From Rhodoferax sp. (GTDB taxonomy: Bacteria > Pseudomonadota > Gammaproteobacteria > Burkholderiales > Burkholderiaceae_C): a DNA stretch of 64,000 nt. A program made the position numbers and the translations under genes. The stretch is taken from the NCBI GenBank assembly GCA_013791765.1, contig VMTC01000010.1:1-64000 (forward strand), read 5' to 3'. Positions 25,644 through 34,809 of the stretch are shown piece by piece (the first letter of the stretch is position 1; every line of letters begins with the position of its first letter). Below the pieces are notes generated by a model. It was not told the origin of the DNA. It worked only from the letters and a program-made list of their open reading frames with translations, and searched no databases.

Positions 25644-27659
25644 ATGCCTTATTTGCCTGATTCCACCTCACCCGAAGCGCCCGAAAGCCCACCCGCTGCA
25701 GCCCTGGCCGCACACCCGGCGCAGCTGCTCATCGACGTGGCAGGTCTGCCGCCGCTGCCGGGGGTGTACCGTTATTTTGATGCCCAGGGCACGGTGCTTT
25801 ATGTGGGCAAGGCCATTAATCTGAAAAAGCGGGTGTCGAGCTATTTTCAGAAGGACCACGGCGGCACCCGCATTGGCCACATGGTGAGCAAGATTGTGCG
25901 GCTGGAAACGACCGTGGTGCGCTCGGAGGCCGAGGCGCTGCTACTTGAAAACAACCTGATCAAGACGCTCAACCCCAAGTACAACATCCTGTTTCGTGAT
26001 GACAAAAGTTACCCGTACTTGAAGATGACTGGCGCAGCAAGCACGTCAAATCCGGGCAGCAGCTTCTCCCGGGTGTCCTACTACCGGGGCGCCGTCGAGA
26101 AAAAGCACCAGTATTTCGGACCCTACCCGAGCGCCTGGGCGGTCAAGGAGGCGATTCTGCTAATGCAGAAGGTATTTCACCTGCGCACTTGTGAAGACCC
26201 GGTGTTCAACAACCGCACGCGCCCCTGCCTGCTGTACCAGATCAAGCGTTGCTCAGCGCCTTGCGTTGGCCACATTTCTGCTGCGGACTATGCGCAGGAC
26301 GTGCTTAATGCCGAGCGCTTTTTGCGGGGCGATGCGCGTGAGGTCATGGAGGCGCTGGAGGCGCGCATGATGGCGCACGCTGACAAACTGGAGTTTGAGC
26401 AGGCGGCCGAGCTGCGCAACCAGGTGGCAGCGCTGTCCAATGTGCTGCATCAACAGTCGGTGGACAACGTGGCGGATCGCGATGTGGACATCCTGGCGGT
26501 AAGAGTGCAGGGCGGTCGTGCCTGCGTCAATCTGGCGATGGTGCGCGGCGGGCGCCACTTGGGGGATCGGCCGTATTTCCCGGCGCATGTGGAAGACGCA
26601 ACCGCGATTTACAGTGCCGGCGGTTTTGAAGAAGAAGTTGACGACAGCGTGGCGACATCGCCCACGCCCAGTGTCGAGAGCCAGCTGCTGGAAGCCTTCG
26701 TCGCCCAGCATTACCTGAATGTGCCGGTGCCGCCGACGCTGATTGTCAGTGCGCCGGTGAGTAAAAAGTTGTTCGCAGCGCTCTCAACCCAGTTCGGCGT
26801 CAAGATCACGGCAGTGCACCAGCCGCGCGAGCAGCGCCGCGTCTGGCTGGACATGGCGCAAACCAATGCGGGGCTGCAACTGGCCCGATTGCTCTCTGAA
26901 GAGGGCTCGCAACAGGCGCGCACCCGGGCCTTGGCCGACGCGCTGGACCTGGTGCTGGACGATCTGGACACGCTGCGGATCGAGTGCTTTGACATCTCCC
27001 ACACGGCGGGCGAAGCGACCCAGGCCTCGTGCGTGGTGTTTGCACACCACAAAATGCAGAACGCCGAGTACCGGCGCTACAACATCAACGACATCACGCC
27101 GGGCGACGACTACGCAGCTATGCGTCAGGTCTTGCTGCGTCGCTATGGCAAGCTGGCCGAGACCTTGCGCGAGGCGCAACAGACCGGGCAACTACCAAAG
27201 GGCACCGGCCGGCTGCCGGACCTGGTCCTGGTGGACGGCGGCGTAGGCCAGGTCAGCATGGCGCGTGAAGTGTTTGAACACTTGGGCCTGGATCTGTCGC
27301 TGATCGTCGGCGTTGAGAAAGGCGAGGGCCGCAAGGTCGGGCTGGAGGACCTGGTGTTTGCCGATGGCCGCGACAAGGTCTATCTGGGCAAGGATTCGGC
27401 GGCGTTGATGCTGGTGGCGCAGATTCGGGACGAGGCGCATCGCTTTGCCATCACCGGTATGCGGGCCAAACGCGCCAAGGTGCGGGTGGATGGCGGCAAA
27501 CTCGAAGAAATCCCCGGCATTGGCCCCAAGCGGCGCTCGAAATTGTTGCAGCGCTTTGGTGGTGTGCGGGGCGTGGCGCTGGCGGGCGCTGAAGATATTG
27601 CGACGGTGGCGGGCATCTCGCGCGAACTGGCGGAAGAAATTTACCGCGCTTTGCACTGA
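25644..27659 (+). CDS. uvrC: Excinuclease ABC subunit C
   Basis: A 671-residue UvrC. The GIY-YIG nuclease domain is at about residues 33-125 ([20 protein letters not shown], then KKRVSSYF), the UVR motif lies near 240 ([18 protein letters not shown]), the RNase H-like nuclease domain at about 290-560 contains [12 protein letters not shown] and LVDGGVGQV, and the tail ends in a helix-hairpin-helix ([18 protein letters not shown]). It makes both cuts in nucleotide excision repair with UvrA and UvrB. Its start is two bases from the divergent earP start. An extra stretch [10 protein letters not shown] near residue 132 is unusual. Confidence 0.95.
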   Translation: MPYLPDSTSPEAPESPPAAALAAHPAQLLIDVAGLPPLPGVYRYFDAQGTVLYVGKAINLKKRVSSYFQKDHGGTRIGHMVSKIVRLETTVVRSEAEALLLENNLIKTLNPKYNILFRDDKSYPYLKMTGAASTSNPGSSFSRVSYYRGAVEKKHQYFGPYPSAWAVKEAILLMQKVFHLRTCEDPVFNNRTRPCLLYQIKRCSAPCVGHISAADYAQDVLNAERFLRGDAREVMEALEARMMAHADKLEFEQAAELRNQVAALSNVLHQQSVDNVADRDVDILAVRVQGGRACVNLAMVRGGRHLGDRPYFPAHVEDATAIYSAGGFEEEVDDSVATSPTPSVESQLLEAFVAQHYLNVPVPPTLIVSAPVSKKLFAALSTQFGVKITAVHQPREQRRVWLDMAQTNAGLQLARLLSEEGSQQARTRALADALDLVLDDLDTLRIECFDISHTAGEATQASCVVFAHHKMQNAEYRRYNINDITPGDDYAAMRQVLLRRYGKLAETLREAQQTGQLPKGTGRLPDLVLVDGGVGQVSMAREVFEHLGLDLSLIVGVEKGEGRKVGLEDLVFADGRDKVYLGKDSAALMLVAQIRDEAHRFAITGMRAKRAKVRVDGGKLEEIPGIGPKRRSKLLQRFGGVRGVALAGAEDIATVAGISRELAEEIYRALH

Positions 27660-27711
27660 TTCAGCGACATGGCCGGGCACTGGGCTGGCTCGGTCGTGCC
27701 ACAATCACCTC

Positions 27712-28278
27712 ATGTTTTTCAACATCCCCACCATCATGACCTGGGCGCGCATCGTCGCGATCCCCTTGATCGTCGGGGTGTTCTATTTGCCGATTGAGCC
27801 TGCCAGCCGCAATTTGATCGCCACCGTCATGTTTGTGGTGTTTGCGGCCACCGATTGGCTCGATGGCTACCTGGCGCGCAAGCTCAACATGGTCTCGTCC
27901 TTTGGTGCATTTCTGGATCCGGTCGCCGACAAATTTCTGGTCTGTGCCTGCGTGCTGGTGCTGGTGCATTTAGGACGCGCTGACGTCTTCGTCGCGCTCA
28001 TCATCATTGGCCGTGAAATTGCGATTTCCGCCCTGCGTGAGTGGATGGCGCAAATTGGCGCCGCCAAGAGCGTGGCGGTGCATATGATCGGCAAGCTCAA
28101 GACCGTGGTGCAAATGGTGGCCATCCCATTCCTGCTGTATGACGGCATGTTGCTAGGGCTTATCGACACCCATGTCTGGGGCGTTTGGCTGATCTGGATA
28201 GCCGCCGTGATGACGGTCTGGTCCATGGTCTATTACCTGCAAAAAGCCTTGCCCGAGATTCGGGCACGGGCCCGATAG
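27712..28278 (+). CDS. pgsA: CDP-diacylglycerol-glycerol-3-phosphate 3-phosphatidyltransferase
   Basis: A 188-residue membrane enzyme with the CDP-alcohol phosphatidyltransferase motif: DWLDGYLAR, then FGAFLDPVADK, giving the D-x2-DG-x2-AR-x8-G-x3-D-x3-D signature. Four or more membrane segments surround it. It makes phosphatidylglycerol phosphate from CDP-diacylglycerol and glycerol 3-phosphate. The ATG at 27712 was chosen because the protein then starts MFFNIPTIMTWAR, as is normal for PgsA. It follows uvrC by 52 bp, a common pairing. Confidence 0.93.
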   Translation: MFFNIPTIMTWARIVAIPLIVGVFYLPIEPASRNLIATVMFVVFAATDWLDGYLARKLNMVSSFGAFLDPVADKFLVCACVLVLVHLGRADVFVALIIIGREIAISALREWMAQIGAAKSVAVHMIGKLKTVVQMVAIPFLLYDGMLLGLIDTHVWGVWLIWIAAVMTVWSMVYYLQKALPEIRARAR

Positions 28279-28284
28279 CAGTCG

Positions 28285-29187
28285 GTGCGCGCTTCTGACG
28301 ATCGGGCTTTGATCCGGGTCATGCCAGCGGTGTTTGTGCTGATCTGGAGCACTGGTTTCATCGTGGCCCGCTATGGCATGCCGCATGCCCCACCCCTGAA
28401 GTTTTTAGTGGTTCGTTACGCGCTGTCGATCGCATGCTTTTTGCCGTGGATCGTGCTGGCGCGCGTCAAGTGGCCCAGCAGCCGCGAGCAATGGACACAT
28501 CTCGCCGTCACCGGCATCTTCATGCATGCGGGTTACCTGGGGGGTGTCTGGGCGGCGGTGAAGCTTGGCATGGGCTCGGGTCTGTCGTCGTTGATCGTCG
28601 GTTTGCAGCCGGTGTTGACGGCCCTTTGGCTGGCCGCCACCGGTGGAAAAATTGCCAGCCGTCAGTGGCTTGGACTGGTGCTGGGTTTTGTTGGCTTGGT
28701 TCTGGTGGTGTCTCGCAAATTCGGGCACGGTGGCGAGGCCGATTGGGTCAATATGTCCTTGGCGATTGGTGCGCTGCTCTGCATCACCATTGGAACGCTC
28801 TATCAAAAGCGCTTTGTCACCCCTTGTGATGTGCGCAGCGCCAACACGGTGCAGTTGGGAGCGGCCCTGCTCGTCACTTTGCCACTGGCACTGTTGGAGG
28901 TTGAGTCGATGCGTTGGAATGCAGAACTCGTGGGCGCCATGGCTTGGTCGGTCATTGGGTTAACGCTGGGTGGTAGCTCTTTGCTATATTTGCTGATCCA
29001 GCGGGGCGCCGCAGCCTCTGTCACCAGCCTGATGTATCTGGTGCCACCCGTGACGGCGCTGATTGCCTGGGCGCTGTTTGACGAGCCGATCACCGTTATC
29101 ACCGTGATCGGAACGCTGTTGACGGCCTTTGGCGTGGCTTTGGTGGTGCGCCAGCCCCGGCTTGTATCGACAGTCAGAGCCCTCTGA
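28285..29187 (+). CDS. DMT-family (EamA) transporter
   Basis: A 300-residue protein with ten membrane segments in two EamA repeats. The first repeat begins VMPAVFVLIWSTGFIVARYG and the second is in the region LVGAMAWSVIGLTLGGSSLL; the end region PPVTALIAWALFDEPIT is typical. Substrate unknown; family members move metabolites or amino acids out of the cell. The start is a GTG at 28285, six bp after pgsA, with ATG at 28321 as a possible alternative. Confidence 0.85.
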   Translation: MRASDDRALIRVMPAVFVLIWSTGFIVARYGMPHAPPLKFLVVRYALSIACFLPWIVLARVKWPSSREQWTHLAVTGIFMHAGYLGGVWAAVKLGMGSGLSSLIVGLQPVLTALWLAATGGKIASRQWLGLVLGFVGLVLVVSRKFGHGGEADWVNMSLAIGALLCITIGTLYQKRFVTPCDVRSANTVQLGAALLVTLPLALLEVESMRWNAELVGAMAWSVIGLTLGGSSLLYLLIQRGAAASVTSLMYLVPPVTALIAWALFDEPITVITVIGTLLTAFGVALVVRQPRLVSTVRAL

Positions 29188-29227
29188 CTTTTTCTATTCT
29201 TAACGCTTGATTGCAGAGGTTTCGTTG

Positions 29228-30313
29228 ATGAGTCAGAAAAGAATCGCCGTCATCGCCGGTGACGGCATTGGTCAGGAAGTCATGCCCGAAGGCGTGCGTG
29301 TGCTGGAGGCCGTGGCGGGGAAATTCGCCATTGACCTGCAGTTTGATCATTTTGGTTTTTCCAGCTGGGACTACTTCGAGCAGCACGGCCAGATGCTGCC
29401 CGACAATTGGAAGGATCAAATTGGCGGCCATGACGCGGTCTACTTCGGTGCGGTGGGCTGGCCCGAAAAAATTGCCGACCATGTCTCGCTGTGGGGCTCT
29501 TTACTGATGTTTCGCCGCGAGTTCGACCAGTATGTCAACCTGCGTCCGGTGCGTCTGATGCCCGGCATCATCGCGCCGGTGGTGCGGCGCGATGGCAGCC
29601 GACGCGAGCCGGGTGAAATTGACATGATGATCGTGCGCGAAAACACCGAAGGGGAATATTCCAGCGTCGGCGGGCGCATGTACCCCGGCACCGAACGAGA
29701 AATCGTGCTGCAGGAAACCGTGATGTCGCGCATTGGCATTGACCGGGTGCTGAAATTTGCCTTTGATCTGGCCCGGTCGCGACCGAAAAAGCATTTGACC
29801 AGCGCCACCAAATCCAACGGCATTGCCATCACCATGCCTTATTGGGACGAACGCGTCGTGGAAATGTCAAAGGCTTATCCTGACGTGAAGGTAGACAAAT
29901 TTCACATCGATATTCTGTGTGCCCACTTTGTACAGCGCCCCGATTTTTTTGATGTAGTGGTGGCCAGCAATCTTTTTGGCGACATCCTGAGTGATCTGGG
30001 TCCGGCCTGCACCGGCACGATTGGCATCGCCCCGAGTGCCAATCTGAACCCCGAGCGCAAGTTTCCCTCATTGTTCGAGCCGGTGCATGGTTCTGCGCCC
30101 GATATTGCGGGCCAGGGCATTGCCAACCCGATTGGACAGATCTGGAGCGGTGCTTTGATGCTGGATTTTTTGGGCTACCCCCAAGCGCATGATGCCGTTA
30201 TGAAGGCGATAGAAAGAGTGCTGGATCCAGCGAGCGGGGCGCCACGAACCCCGGATTTGGGCGGCACTGCCAGTACCAAAGACGTAGGTCTGGCCATTGC
30301 GGCTGCGCTCTGA
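29228..30313 (+). CDS. Tartrate/D-malate dehydrogenase-type beta-decarboxylating dehydrogenase
   Basis: A 361-residue member of the isocitrate/isopropylmalate dehydrogenase family. The start VIAGDGIGQEV, the substrate loop around FRREFDQYVNLRPVRL, IVRENTEGEYSS and FEPVHGSAPDIAG place it in the tartrate dehydrogenase/decarboxylase group (TtuC/DmlA). It acts on D-malate or tartrate with NAD. It is not LeuB: there is no leuCD nearby. ATG at 29228 follows AGAGG. It starts 41 bp after the DMT permease. Confidence 0.85.
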   Translation: MSQKRIAVIAGDGIGQEVMPEGVRVLEAVAGKFAIDLQFDHFGFSSWDYFEQHGQMLPDNWKDQIGGHDAVYFGAVGWPEKIADHVSLWGSLLMFRREFDQYVNLRPVRLMPGIIAPVVRRDGSRREPGEIDMMIVRENTEGEYSSVGGRMYPGTEREIVLQETVMSRIGIDRVLKFAFDLARSRPKKHLTSATKSNGIAITMPYWDERVVEMSKAYPDVKVDKFHIDILCAHFVQRPDFFDVVVASNLFGDILSDLGPACTGTIGIAPSANLNPERKFPSLFEPVHGSAPDIAGQGIANPIGQIWSGALMLDFLGYPQAHDAVMKAIERVLDPASGAPRTPDLGGTASTKDVGLAIAAAL

Positions 30314-30554
30314 TTCACGGTGCGTTGACACGATGTGTCTCTTATCGGTCAATCGCAAATTGCCATGACCCATGAACTTGCGCGACAGCCGGTGGCACCC
30401 AAAAACCGACTAGAATTCCCCCTCGCACTGCTGTAAGGCTATTGCTTGTGTTGTTTGGGTCAAAACTCTGGTTCTGATTCCCGGTGACATGACAAGTGCA
30501 AATTTTATTGAAGAGACAATTCGACTGACTCTGTTTTCATACCAAGGGTTCTTT

Positions 30555-30827
30555 GTGAATAAAACCGAACTAATAGAGCACATTGCTACAAACGCCGATA
30601 TTTCCAAGGCGGCAGCTACCCGCGCGCTGGACGCCGCCATTGAGGCCGTCAAGATCACACTGAAAAAAGGCGGATCTGTGTCGCTGGTGGGTTTTGGAAC
30701 CTTTGCCGTTGGCAAACGGGCTGCGCGCGTAGGACGCAATCCGCGCACTGGCGCCGCCATTAAAATCAAGGCAGCCAAAGTACCAAAGTTCCGTCCAGGA
30801 AAAGCGTTGAAAGACGCCCTGAACTGA
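30555..30827 (+). CDS. hupB: DNA-binding protein HU-beta
   Basis: A 90-residue HU protein from GTG at 30555 (AAGGG upstream). It reads [20 protein letters not shown] at the N-terminus and has the beta-arm with [12 protein letters not shown] and [16 protein letters not shown] at the C-terminus. HU binds and bends DNA as a dimer. The open frame begins further left, but the normal HU start is clear. tRNA-Val follows directly. Confidence 0.93.
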   Translation: MNKTELIEHIATNADISKAAATRALDAAIEAVKITLKKGGSVSLVGFGTFAVGKRAARVGRNPRTGAAIKIKAAKVPKFRPGKALKDALN

Positions 30828-30842
30828 TAGCCGGTTCAAGTT

Positions 30843-30918
30843 GGGTGCTTAGCTCAGTTGGTAGAGCGTCTGCCTTACACGCAGAATGTCGGCGGTTCGA
30901 GCCCGTCAGCACCCACCA
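30843..30918 (+). tRNA. tRNA-Val (anticodon TAC)
   Basis: The acceptor stem GGGTGCT pairs with AGCACCC at the 3' end, followed by A and CCA encoded in the gene. The D arm is AGCTCAGTTGGTAGAGC, the anticodon stem-loop TCTGC-CTTACAC-GCAGA gives the anticodon TAC, and the T arm contains GGTTCGAGCCC. It reads valine GUA codons (and others by wobble). It lies between hupB and ppiD, the usual place in Burkholderiales. Confidence 0.95.
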
Positions 30919-30930
30919 CCTAACCAGATA

Positions 30931-30960
30931 AAGGCGAGCAGCATGTTCGCCTTTTTTGTT
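30931..30960 (+). terminator. Terminator after hupB and tRNA-Val
   Basis: Stem AAGGCGAGC with GTTCGCCTT (one G-T pair) around a five-base loop is followed by a T run at 30952-30957. It ends the hupB-tRNA transcript; ppiD starts soon after. Confidence 0.8.
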
Positions 30961-30982
30961 TTTTTTATTGGAGAGTTCGCGC

Positions 30983-32920
30983 ATGTTTGATTTTGTTCGC
31001 AAGCACACGAAGATCATGATGGCGGTGATGTTCTTGCTGATCATCCCTTCATTTGTACTTTTTGGCATTGATGGCTACAACCAGTCGCGCGATGGGGGTA
31101 GTGTTGTGGCTCGCGTTGGCAGCCATGACATCACGCAGGGTGAATGGGACGCGATGCACAAGTCAGAGTCCGATCGCCTGCGCGCGTCCATGCCCAATCT
31201 GGATGCCAAGCTGCTAGATTCACCAGCAGCCCGTTATGCCTCGCTGGAGCGACTAGTGCGGGATCGCGTGCTGGCCCAAGCCGCCGAAAAATTTAAACTG
31301 ACGACAAGTGACGCCCGACTTGCACGCAACCTTCAGGAAAATCCGTCGATCGCTTCCCTGCGCCAACCCGATGGCAAACTCGACATGGACCGCTATCGTC
31401 AGCTGGTTGCCAGCCAGGGCTTGAGCCCGGAAGGGTTTGAAGCCCGTGTTCGGCAAGACCTGTCGGTTCGCCAGGTCGAAGCGGGTGTAGCCGGTACCGG
31501 TTTCGCCGCAACCAGCGTTGCCGACGTGGCATTGAATGCATTCTTTGAAAAGCGTGAGGTGCAAATCACCAATTTCAACGCTGCCGATTTCGCTCCTAAG
31601 GTCAATCCCACCGATACCGAACTGGATGGGTTCTACAAGGCCAACCAGTCCTTGTTCCAGTCCCCGGAGCATTCCAGTGTCGAGTATTTGGTGCTCGATT
31701 TGGATGCGGTCAAGAAGAGTATCGTGATCAGCGAAGCGGACATGAAGTCCTACTACGAACAAAACGCCGAACGACTGAGCGGTAAGGAAGAACGGCGTGC
31801 CAGCCACATCCTGATCAATGCCGCCAAAGATGCCCCTGTCGCTGACCGCGATAAAGCCAAAGCGCGCGCTGATGAATTACTGAAAGCAGTGCGCCAAGCG
31901 CCTGACAGTTTTGCGGATATGGCCAAGAAGAACTCGCAAGATGCCGGGTCCGCCACCAATGGCGGCGATCTGGACTTCTTTTCCCGTGGCGCCATGGTCA
32001 AACCATTTGAAGACGCAGCCTTCGCCATGAAAAAAGGGGACATCAGCGACGTGGTTGAATCGGATTTCGGTTATCACATCATCCAACTGAACGATATCAA
32101 AAAACCGATTCAACGTAGCTTTGAGGAATTGCGCGCCGGAATCCAGGCCGATCTGCAGGCACAGCAAGCCCAGACTAAATTTGCCGAGACCGCAGAGGCC
32201 TTTACCAATGGCGTTTATGAGCAATCTGACAGCCTCAAGCCGGTCGCAGACAAGCTCAAGCTGGAAATCAAGACGGCCACCAATGTTTTGCGGCAACCAG
32301 CAGCGGGTGCAACCGGTGTCTTAGCTAGTCCCAAATTCTTGGCAGCCATCTTCAACACGGATTCGATTGAAAAAAAGCGCAATACCGAAGCGATCGAAAC
32401 AGCGCCCAACCAATTGACAGCAGGGCGCGTCACACAGTACACCCCAGCCCGGACTCTGCCATTTACCGAAGTGAGCCAGGTTGTGCGTGAGCGTGTTGTG
32501 GCGGCCCGCGCGGCGGAACTGGCAAAGAAAGAGGGCATGGAGAAATTGCTGGCCTGGAAAGCTTCGCCAGCAGCAGCGATCATGCCAGCACCAGTTGTAG
32601 TATCGAGGGACAAGGCCCAAAACAGCCCACAGCAAGTTTTGACTGCAGCATTGCGCGCGGACGTGGCCGCGTTGCCCGCTTTTGTTGGTGTTGATCTGGG
32701 TGCCATGGGCTACAGCGTGGTTCGCGTCAACAAAATCGTGCCGCGCGTTGCGCCAACTAACGAATCCGCCAAGCAGGATCGCCTTCAATATGCCCAGTGG
32801 TGGATCGAGGCCGAATATCAGGCCTATTACGAACTTCTCAAAGAGCGATTCAAAGCCAAGATCATGACTTCACGCCCAACTCTCACCTCAACAGATTTGC
32901 CATTGGCTGCTCAGAATTAG
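30983..32920 (+). CDS. ppiD: Peptidyl-prolyl isomerase/chaperone PpiD
   Basis: A 645-residue inner-membrane protein with one N-terminal membrane segment (MAVMFLLIIPSFVLFGI) after a short basic start, a SurA-like N-terminal region, and a parvulin domain at about residues 265-365 (RRASHILINA, then DSFADMAKKNSQDAGSATNG, then FGYHIIQL). PpiD is a periplasmic foldase around the SecYEG exit. GGAGAG at 30970 sets the ATG at 30983 over an earlier ATG at 30956. The order hupB, tRNA-Val, ppiD is typical of betaproteobacteria. Confidence 0.93.
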   Translation: MFDFVRKHTKIMMAVMFLLIIPSFVLFGIDGYNQSRDGGSVVARVGSHDITQGEWDAMHKSESDRLRASMPNLDAKLLDSPAARYASLERLVRDRVLAQAAEKFKLTTSDARLARNLQENPSIASLRQPDGKLDMDRYRQLVASQGLSPEGFEARVRQDLSVRQVEAGVAGTGFAATSVADVALNAFFEKREVQITNFNAADFAPKVNPTDTELDGFYKANQSLFQSPEHSSVEYLVLDLDAVKKSIVISEADMKSYYEQNAERLSGKEERRASHILINAAKDAPVADRDKAKARADELLKAVRQAPDSFADMAKKNSQDAGSATNGGDLDFFSRGAMVKPFEDAAFAMKKGDISDVVESDFGYHIIQLNDIKKPIQRSFEELRAGIQADLQAQQAQTKFAETAEAFTNGVYEQSDSLKPVADKLKLEIKTATNVLRQPAAGATGVLASPKFLAAIFNTDSIEKKRNTEAIETAPNQLTAGRVTQYTPARTLPFTEVSQVVRERVVAARAAELAKKEGMEKLLAWKASPAAAIMPAPVVVSRDKAQNSPQQVLTAALRADVAALPAFVGVDLGAMGYSVVRVNKIVPRVAPTNESAKQDRLQYAQWWIEAEYQAYYELLKERFKAKIMTSRPTLTSTDLPLAAQN

Positions 32921-32933
32921 GCGGCGGGGTGGT

Positions 32934-32939
32934 TATAAT
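32934..32939 (+). promoter_or_regulatory. -10 element of the tRNA-His promoter
   Basis: TATAAT lies nine bases upstream of the first base of tRNA-His. No good -35 is visible at the right spacing, so the call rests on the perfect -10 match and position. Confidence 0.5.
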
Positions 32940-32947
32940 ATACGCAC

Positions 32948-33024
32948 GGTGGCTGTAGCTCAGTTGGTAGAGTCCAGGATTGTGATTCCTGTTGTCGTGG
33001 GTTCGAGCCCCATCAGCCACCCCA
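32948..33024 (+). tRNA. tRNA-His (anticodon GTG)
   Basis: The acceptor stem GTGGCTG (32949-32955) pairs with CAGCCAC (33014-33020). The base at 32948 is G, giving the extra G-1 that pairs with the discriminator C at 33021, a mark of tRNA-His. The anticodon loop TTGTGAT holds GTG and the T arm contains GGTTCGAGCCC. CCA is encoded at 33022-33024. Confidence 0.95.
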
Positions 33025-33037
33025 TATGAAATAAGAA

Positions 33038-33070
33038 AAGTCTGCTATTCAAAAGATAGCGGGCTTTTTT
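33038..33070 (+). terminator. Terminator after tRNA-His
   Basis: The arms AGTCTGCTAT and ATAGCGGGCT pair over ten positions with two G-T pairs around a short loop, followed by TTTTTT at 33065-33070. It is 14 bp after the tRNA end. Confidence 0.75.
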
Positions 33071-33539
33071 CTTTGGTGCCCGATGTAAGGGCGGATGTAA
33101 GACGATTTTTCGTATTTACCGCCGTTGCGTCGTGTGGAATTGGCATCAAGGCGGCGCGATAGCGCCGCTGCTCCCGATTTTGCGCTGACTGAGGGAGCGC
33201 CCTTGGGGGGGGCGGACGGGCAGACCAGCGCGGGGCCAAGCCGCGCAGCGGCAAGGCCCAAGGGTGGGCGGGGGCACACACCACATGACTGGCCGCAGGC
33301 CACCACTTACCGACAGCACAGCGCGCAGCGCCTGACTGCTGCCACGGTGCAGGCACACCACAAGGGCGCGCAGACGGCGGCGCGTAGGGCGCGCCAGCGA
33401 CCGGGAAGCGCCGACGGCTGTGTGCGACCGCCTCCAGCGAAGGCCACTTTGCATAACGCCTGTTGCCTTCACCCGAAGGGCGGGCACTAAGGGCAATGCG
33501 GCGTTGACCTGATGCCAGGGGCACCTAAGTCAAGTGCCG
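33071..33539. other. GC-rich region without a recognised gene, downstream of tRNA-His
   Basis: This 469-bp stretch is clearly richer in G and C than its surroundings and open in several frames at once, which is expected from composition alone. The frames give Arg- and Pro-rich proteins without recognisable domains. It contains a perfect hairpin (GCGGCGC-GATA-GCGCCGC near 33155-33172) and a run of eight G at about 33205. It may be a multi-copy repeat or an old tRNA-linked insertion, but no integrase or attachment repeat can be seen. Confidence 0.45.
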
Positions 33540-34652
33540 CTATTGAAAATAGACGGTCTTTTCGCCGGCAGCGCTAGCCAACGGCACCGAGGTCGACTGA
33601 CCAACTGGCCTGGACTCGACCCAACGACGGACTCTCTCGGCGTCGGCAATACGACTGAGTTTGCCGGCTGAATCCAAAAATACCATGATCAACTTGCGGC
33701 CAGCTATTTTGGTTTGCATGACAAGGCATCGACCGGCCTCAGAGATGTAGCCGGTCTTTTGCAGACCAATATCCCAGGACGGATTTTTCACCAGTCGGTT
33801 GGTGTTGTTGAATTGGAGCGTTCGGTTGCCCACAGCCACTTGGTAATCGGGGGAGGTGGTCAATTCGCGCAGGATCGGGTCACCGTGGGCAATGTTGACC
33901 AATTTGGCCAGATCTCGGGCACTGGATTGATTTTTGCTGGACAGACCGGTCGGTTCGACGTAGTGGGTGTCACTCATGCCAATTAACTTCGCTTTGACAT
34001 TCATCAAGCTTACAAAAACCGGTAAACCGCCCGGATAGCTGCGAGCCAGCGCATGCGCTGCGCGGTTTTCACTCGACATCAAAGCCAGGTGCAGGAGTTC
34101 GCCCCGGCTCAGTTCAGTGCCGACCCTCAGCCGTGATGAACTGCCCTTTTCGGTGTCCACATCAGCCTGAGTAATGGTGATCATTTGATCCATGGGCAAT
34201 CTGGCTTGCTGCAAGATCAATCCGGTCATGAGCTTGGTCAGAGAGGCAATCGGCAAGACCGCCTGGTCATTTTTGCTGAACAAGACCTCATTGGTGTCCT
34301 GGTCTATCACCAATGCCACGCTGGACTTCAAATCAAGGCTGTCCATTGCGCCATGCAAACCCGCCATTTGTCCAAACGACTGTTTCATCGGTCTGGCGAC
34401 TGCACGACTGAGTTCAATGCGCTTTTTGACGGCGAAGGTCTTGCTGACTTTTCGTTTACCGGGGTTGTAGCTCTTTGAGACTCTGGAGGACTTGACAACG
34501 ACAGTTGTCTTGGTGGCCCTTGACGCCTTGGCAACGGGCGTGCTCTTCGAGGACTTGGCTACTACACGCTTCTTCTGGGCTGCATCCGCCTGCGGCAACG
34601 CAATGGCAAAAATGAAAAACGTCAGCCCAAAGAAAAGTAAAAATTTGCGCAC
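33540..34652 (-). CDS. pbpG: D-alanyl-D-alanine endopeptidase, PBP7-like
   Basis: A 370-residue exported serine peptidase. The signal peptide (MRKFLLFFGLTFFIFAIALP) is followed by a Lys/Ser-rich linker at about 25-80. The penicillin-binding motifs are all present: SLTK with Ser137 and Lys140, SEN in ALMSSENRAAHALA and KTG in LQKTGYISEAGRC. PBP7-type enzymes cut peptide cross-links in peptidoglycan. The basic linker is longer than in E. coli PBP7. It is the last gene before the leuA terminator on the same strand. Confidence 0.9.
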   Translation of the reverse strand: MRKFLLFFGLTFFIFAIALPQADAAQKKRVVAKSSKSTPVAKASRATKTTVVVKSSRVSKSYNPGKRKVSKTFAVKKRIELSRAVARPMKQSFGQMAGLHGAMDSLDLKSSVALVIDQDTNEVLFSKNDQAVLPIASLTKLMTGLILQQARLPMDQMITITQADVDTEKGSSSRLRVGTELSRGELLHLALMSSENRAAHALARSYPGGLPVFVSLMNVKAKLIGMSDTHYVEPTGLSSKNQSSARDLAKLVNIAHGDPILRELTTSPDYQVAVGNRTLQFNNTNRLVKNPSWDIGLQKTGYISEAGRCLVMQTKIAGRKLIMVFLDSAGKLSRIADAERVRRWVESRPVGQSTSVPLASAAGEKTVYFQ

Positions 34653-34735
34653 GTTGTCTCCAAAGGGAATCTGCCGAATTAGGTTTTTTTAAGCCCAACT
34701 GCGGTCTATTTCTCAAAGAGACAAGTTTAAACAGA

Positions 34736-34769
34736 AAAGTCGCGCAATATCAAATACTTGCGCGACTTT
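34736..34769. terminator. Hairpin terminator between leuA and pbpG
   Basis: AAAGTCGCGCAA (34736-34747) and TTGCGCGACTTT (34758-34769) form a perfect 12-bp stem with a ten-base loop, 40 bp past the leuA stop. The weak T stretch makes it imperfect as a terminator, but its position fits. Confidence 0.65.
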
Positions 34770-34809
34770 CTTAAACAATCACCAGAAAAGAATGTGATGT
34801 TGCTGGACG

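Noticed and set aside
28970..29020. A GGTAGCTCTTTGCTATATTT stretch in the DMT transporter as a tenth repeat copy
   Set aside because: It matches only the first part of the pattern, and the encoded residues are the usual EamA-family sequence.
33045..33524. Minus-strand frames encoding Arg/Pro-rich proteins of up to 160 residues
   Set aside because: The stretch is open in several frames because of high GC. None has known motifs, a clear ribosome site or normal composition.
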